Source of the DNA: DAOUAT01 sp964551735
Lineage (GTDB): Bacteria > Chloroflexota > Anaerolineae > CG2-30-64-16
Assembly: GCA_964551735.1 (NCBI GenBank)
Contig: CAZKEF010000038.1
Span: 1 to 53,212, forward strand
Length of the DNA stretch: 53,212 bases
Direction of reading: 5' to 3'
The notes beneath the pieces are model-generated. The model was not told where the DNA came from. It saw only the letters and a list, made by a program, of their open reading frames with translations, and did not search any database. Made by a program: the position numbers and the translations under genes. Shown here piece by piece: positions 49,719 to 53,212 of the stretch. Position 1 is the stretch's first letter. The number at the start of each line of letters is the position of its first letter.

Positions 49719-50771
49719 TCACTCCGCCAACTGACTGCTCGGCCTGCGGGCCTTCCACCGCGCGCGGATCTGCCCCAGCGACGTGCCATGCACCCACAGG
49801 GCAATCACACCCGATAGGCTCAAGAGCAGGTAGTTCGCCGTGTGCCAGAGCAACGCAAAGGTCAGCGCCTGCTCTTGCGGCACGCCGAACTGCATCATGG
49901 CCCACGACGCCCAGTAGTGAAACACGCCGAAATAGCCCGGCGATGAAGGCACCAGCATCCAGAGCGTGGTCACCACCACAGCGAAGATGACTGCGGTGAA
50001 CGATGCCTGAAGCTGCAGCGCCATCGCGGCAGACCAGCCCAAACCAGCCACCGCGTACCAACCGATCAGCGACACCAGGAGCAGCCCGATCCCCAACCCG
50101 CCGCGCAGCGTGGCGAAACCATCTATCAAGTGAGCGATCGCATTATAGACTTGCGGGCGATCCAGGAAGCGGACATGGCGCAAAATCGCGTGCGCCCACC
50201 TGAGCAGCCGCTCCTTCCAGAAAGAAAGCAGCAACATGCCCATGGCCCCAGCCAACGCAGTCACGGTGATCCCGCGGGCGATAGCCATCAGATCCGCCGG
50301 CAGCGTGACGAAGGGCAGCAACAGCGCCAACATCATGATCAGGGAAAGCAGATCGAGCAGGCGTTCCACGATGATGGTGGACAGCGTGCGCGCCACGCTC
50401 ACCGGCTGCTCGCTGACCAGCAGCACCAGTCGCGCCAACTCGCCCGCGCGCGCCGGAAACACGTTGCTGGCCAGGTAGCCGGCGCACATGGCCGTGAACA
50501 CCGACCGGAACGGAAGCCGGTGCTCAGGCAGGAACAGCAGTTGCCAGCGCCAGGCCTTCACGAACAGCAACGCCACGATCATCAAGACCCCAGGCAAAAG
50601 CCAGAGATACTGCGCCTGACGCAGCGCGTCCCACAGCTCGCGAAAATCAATGCCGCGCACCGCCAGCGCCAAAAACCCCAGGCTGATCACGACCTCGATG
50701 AGACGCTGGAGCCGGGCGCGCCCCCTGGCTGGCGTGTCAGATGATTGTTCTGAAGGGGTGGAAGGCGTCAA
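49719..50771 (-). CDS. Lysylphosphatidylglycerol synthase TM-region / UPF0104 flippase-like protein
   Basis: A 350-residue protein with about 8 membrane helices. The family pattern is clear: VKAWRWQLLFLP, the CAGYLASNVFPARAGELARL motif, TLSTIIVERLLDLLSL, and VPSSPGYFGVFHYW near the C-terminus. This matches the UPF0104/AglD-like family, proposed to flip or act on lipid-linked substrates. The start is TTG 50771, with the promoter at 50819-50847 and a leader of about 40 nt; the ribosome-binding site is weak (GAGATG). It is the first gene of the glycosylation run. Confidence 0.85.
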   Translation of the reverse strand: MTPSTPSEQSSDTPARGRARLQRLIEVVISLGFLALAVRGIDFRELWDALRQAQYLWLLPGVLMIVALLFVKAWRWQLLFLPEHRLPFRSVFTAMCAGYLASNVFPARAGELARLVLLVSEQPVSVARTLSTIIVERLLDLLSLIMMLALLLPFVTLPADLMAIARGITVTALAGAMGMLLLSFWKERLLRWAHAILRHVRFLDRPQVYNAIAHLIDGFATLRGGLGIGLLLVSLIGWYAVAGLGWSAAMALQLQASFTAVIFAVVVTTLWMLVPSSPGYFGVFHYWASWAMMQFGVPQEQALTFALLWHTANYLLLSLSGVIALWVHGTSLGQIRARWKARRPSSQLAE

Positions 50772-50818
50772 AATGTCATCTCACGCGTATTCGATGGAAT
50801 ATGAAGCCACAAAAAACA

Positions 50819-50847
50819 ATTATAGCACCGGCCGCGGCCCCTGCCAA
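50819..50847 (-). promoter_or_regulatory. Promoter at the head of the glycosylation run
   Basis: On the minus strand TTGGCA (50847-50842) and TATAAT (50824-50819) are 17 nt apart. A start near 50812 gives a leader of about 40 nt before TTG 50771. Confidence 0.8.
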
Positions 50848-50892
50848 AGCGGGACGCTTCGGTATTGGTGTTCACCATTCAAGCCAGGAAGG

Positions 50893-52371
50893 TCAATCGA
50901 ACTTAGGCAAGATTCGCACCGCGTCCCGTCCGGAGATGAGGCATGTGGGCACGCCGCCGCCGGGCACAACCCATTGCCCGGCCATGACAAAGCATCCCAA
51001 ACCGGGCAACGTACGTGGGAGCGCAGTCATCATCTGCGCTGCGGTGGGCAGCCAGCCCATATAAGCGCCGCGCCGGTTCAGGGTATAGCGCCAAGTGGTG
51101 CACGGGGTCGCAACGTCGGTCACCTCGACCTGACCGCTGAGGCCTGGGTGATACCTCTCTAAGCGACGCAGGACCTCACCGGCCACGCGGGCCTTCTCCG
51201 CGTCGTACGCGGCCCGGTCAGAGCGGTACAAACCATCCCAGTAGTCCCAATCGGCCTCAAACGATGGTTGGATCACGGTCTTGCCCGCGGGCGCGAAGTG
51301 CGGGCTGTAGTTGAAGACGCGCACGGCCAACAGATCGACCTGCGTCGGGCCCACGGTGATGGGCTCGGCCAGGCGGTAGGTGGTGAAATGCGGCTCGCCG
51401 GGGAACTCTCGGGCCACGCCGAAGCTGATCATCACCCACGGCGGGATCAGCCGCCAGTCGCGGTAGCGCTCCCGAACGCAGTCATCCAGGTAGCGGCCGC
51501 CCAGCAGCTTGAACAGGGTCTCGTGGCCGTCGCCGGCCGCGATGACCGCGTCCGCCCGATGCTCGTCGCCGTTCGCCAGCCGGACGCCGATCGCCCGGCC
51601 GCCCTCCACCAGGATTTCGGACACGGTAGCGTGGTAGGTAATCTCCCCGCCGAGCTGGCGGAAACGCGCCTCGATAGGCCGCACGAACCCCTCGCACCCG
51701 CGCGTCAGCAGGCCCATCTGCCGGTCGGCCAGCAAGCCGAAAAGCATGTAGAGGAACCACAGCGGCGAGTCGGGCATGAACAGGTTGGCGACCATGTGGG
51801 CCAGCGCGGGGTCGTGCAGGGTGCGGGCGAATTCGGCCGCGGTGCGGCTGTGCTTGCCGGCGAAGTAGGGCAGCACCGCGCGCATGCCCCAGAACATCTT
51901 CAGGCCATCCAGCCGGCCGGCCAGCTCCGGGGGCGCGCCCATGCCGATGTCGAACGCGCCGGCCCGCTGAAACGCGCGGGCGCCGGCGATGAGACCTTCG
52001 ATGGCCCTGGCGTCGGCCGGAGACAGCCGTATGAGCTCGGCCGCGATGCCGTCCAGATCCGCGCCGATCAAGGCGGACTTGCCGCTGGGCTCGTCCACCC
52101 AGCGGCCGTACTCGGCCATGTCACACACGGTGTCGGGCGCGGCTGTGCCCAGGTCCCGGTAGAGGTCATAGATCGTGCCCTCGCGATGGCCCATCAGGAA
52201 GTGGATGCCGCCGTCAATGTGATACGCGCCGCGACGCCACCACGCGGCCACCCCGCCGGGCTGCCCCGCGTGCTCGAAGATGTGCGCCCGATAGCCGGCC
52301 CGCTGCGCGTACACCCCCGCCGCCAGCCCCGCCAGCCCCGCGCCGATGATGATCACGGTCCTGTCTGACAT
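50893..52371 (-). CDS. CrtI/carotenoid isomerase-like FAD-dependent oxidoreductase
   Basis: A 492-residue flavoprotein. The dinucleotide-binding motif is IIIGAGLAGLAAGVYAQRAG (residues 7-26), followed by HIFEHAGQPGGVAAWWRRGA and GGIHFLM, the phytoene desaturase/isomerase pattern. The C-terminal FAD motif is PGLGCFVMAGQWVVPGGGVP followed by GRDAVR. Such enzymes desaturate or isomerise carotenoids or related isoprenoids, but no other carotenoid gene is near and the substrate is open. ATG 52371 follows GAGGAGG. It ends 45 nt before the promoter of the glycosylation run. Confidence 0.88.
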   Translation of the reverse strand: MSDRTVIIIGAGLAGLAAGVYAQRAGYRAHIFEHAGQPGGVAAWWRRGAYHIDGGIHFLMGHREGTIYDLYRDLGTAAPDTVCDMAEYGRWVDEPSGKSALIGADLDGIAAELIRLSPADARAIEGLIAGARAFQRAGAFDIGMGAPPELAGRLDGLKMFWGMRAVLPYFAGKHSRTAAEFARTLHDPALAHMVANLFMPDSPLWFLYMLFGLLADRQMGLLTRGCEGFVRPIEARFRQLGGEITYHATVSEILVEGGRAIGVRLANGDEHRADAVIAAGDGHETLFKLLGGRYLDDCVRERYRDWRLIPPWVMISFGVAREFPGEPHFTTYRLAEPITVGPTQVDLLAVRVFNYSPHFAPAGKTVIQPSFEADWDYWDGLYRSDRAAYDAEKARVAGEVLRRLERYHPGLSGQVEVTDVATPCTTWRYTLNRRGAYMGWLPTAAQMMTALPRTLPGLGCFVMAGQWVVPGGGVPTCLISGRDAVRILPKFD

Positions 52372-52385
52372 GTGGAACCTCCTCG

Positions 52386-52440
52386 CTGGGGAGAAGGGGA
52401 GAGGGGGAGACGCGGGGACTGAGCGTCCCCGTGTCACCCC
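52386..52440. repeat. G-rich word-repeat block before the FAD oxidoreductase gene
   Basis: GGGGAGAAGGGGAGAGGGGGAG-like purine tract followed by a GTCCCCG/TCACCCCGTCCCC stretch, similar to the blocks at 3729 and 29295. It fills the gap between two genes and reaches the last codons of the winged-helix gene. Confidence 0.75.
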
Positions 52441-53212
52441 GTCCCCGCCAGCGCGTCCCGCAGCGCAATCAGCAGTTCCCTCAGTTCCGTCAGTTCCTCT
52501 GCGTTCAAGCAGTGCCAGGGCGCGTAGAAATAGTGGTCAGTGGCGGCTTCGGCGGCCTGGCGCAGGGCATGGCCCGCGTCGGTGAGGCGGTAGCTGTCCC
52601 CTTCGACCGCCAGCCAGCCGCGGCTTACCAGGTCGCCCAGGGCCGCGGCATACGTCTCGCGCGCGTGGCCGCGGAAGGCCAACCGCTCGGCCACCTGCTC
52701 CACAGTGTGGGCAGCGCCGCGCCACACGAGCGTGAACGCCTCCCAGCCCGCGCCGCTGATGTTGTAGGGCCGCCAGACCGCCAGGTGCGCGTCGTCGCGG
52801 TAGGCGTTCAGGTCGCTGAGGTACTGGTCAATCCAGATCAGCGGTGGCGAGGCCTGGCCGGGGTCAATGCGGCGGGAGAGGCGGAAGCTCCACTTGCCCG
52901 GCGGCTCCGGCGCGGCCTGGACGGACTCGACCAGCCGCCGCAGCAGGTCCGCCAGCCGGGCCAGGTCGGCTTCGGGCAGCGGTTCCAGCGGCGCCATCGC
53001 GTCATACGCGGCCTGGAAGATGGTCCGGGCCGCGGTCAGGCCGGCCTCAGTCAGGTGGTATTCGCCCGGCCCGGCCGGCGCCAGCAGGCCCAGCGCCGCG
53101 CTCTCAGCCAGGCGCTGAGCGTTAAGCGCCAGGGATGTGTAGGGCCCGCGCACGGCGAGCCGCTCGGCCGAGATGGGGGCCGGCGCGAAGCCCGGCGCGG
53201 CCAGCATCCAGC
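52434..53212 (-). CDS. Winged-helix domain protein of unknown function (5' end beyond the window)
   Basis: The frame is open to the window edge, so the true start is probably outside; the first visible Met is at 53207. About 257 residues are visible. The part with HTVEQVAERLAFRGHARETY, ALGDLVSRGWLAVEGDSYRL and TDAGHALRQAAEAATDHYFY looks like a winged-helix domain. An earlier copy, with LAESAALGLLAPAGPGEYHL and TEAGLTAARTIF, suggests two tandem winged-helix units. It resembles actinobacterial SCO6745-type proteins in the ending ..AATD....APW. No enzyme motif is seen. A DNA-binding regulator is possible. Confidence 0.65.
   Translation of the reverse strand, partial: WMLAAPGFAPAPISAERLAVRGPYTSLALNAQRLAESAALGLLAPAGPGEYHLTEAGLTAARTIFQAAYDAMAPLEPLPEADLARLADLLRRLVESVQAAPEPPGKWSFRLSRRIDPGQASPPLIWIDQYLSDLNAYRDDAHLAVWRPYNISGAGWEAFTLVWRGAAHTVEQVAERLAFRGHARETYAAALGDLVSRGWLAVEGDSYRLTDAGHALRQAAEAATDHYFYAPWHCLNAEELTELRELLIALRDALAGTG

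Noticed and set aside
1..53212. tRNA, rRNA, phage or plasmid genes
   Set aside because: No convincing tRNA arms, rRNA core sequence, integrase, transposase or replication gene could be seen by eye; a covariance search was not possible here.

Overview
The window reads as a chromosomal segment of a GC-rich, Chloroflexota-like bacterium (Anaerolineae or a relative), probably from a metagenome assembly. The main pointers are three very large membrane proteins with the DUF2298 / 'Chlor_Arch_YYY' domain, a TIGR03663-type mannosyltransferase-like protein beside them, a DUF2270 protein, and many short tandem repeats and palindromes embedded in genes. The phylum is inferred from family content. No rRNA, tRNA, CRISPR array, phage or complete insertion sequence was seen. 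A run of exactly 100 N at 35252-35351 marks a scaffold join.

Layout. 1-7500: a short plus-strand set (TPR membrane protein, panE-like reductase, scpA), then a VanZ-like protein and a glycosyltransferase on the minus strand, then a DUF4914-like P-loop protein and a DUF2270 membrane protein on the plus strand. 7518-7550 is a strong two-way terminator. 7557-13200 (minus): dacA-like carboxypeptidase, a pseudouridine synthase-cytidylate kinase fusion, plsC and glmS. The 340-base leader of glmS carries a candidate glmS ribozyme with a 93-nt insertion. 13242-23162: fmdB-type zinc ribbon, a lipoprotein with a nearly leaderless promoter, a zinc alcohol dehydrogenase, secDF behind a perfect consensus promoter, a P-loop kinase, a SpoIIE-type phosphatase, a CCA-adding enzyme, a DUF5678-like mini-protein, sucCD and a eukaryotic-type acyl-CoA-binding protein.

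23250-50771 is one long minus-strand run of envelope glycosylation genes. It holds a flippase-like UPF0104 protein, a sugar-nucleotide epimerase, a GT4 glycosyltransferase, a YfhO-mannosyltransferase-discoidin fusion, two giant mannosyltransferase-YYY fusions, an ECF sigma/anti-sigma pair, a stand-alone YYY protein, a mannosyltransferase and a mannosyltransferase-NHL fusion. The likely joint role is assembly and transfer of polyprenol-linked sugars to the cell surface. 50893-53212 adds a CrtI-like FAD oxidoreductase and a winged-helix protein that runs off the window.

Three things stand out. First, the glmS ribozyme candidate. Second, a set of 7-, 8- and 10-base tandem repeats and palindromic elements, mostly inserted in frame in the membrane glycosyltransferase genes; they are also present in the ribozyme insertion and next to the glmS ribosome-binding site. 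Third, arithmetic and sequence at the N gap show that the two broken frames on either side are a single gene of about 1813 codons.
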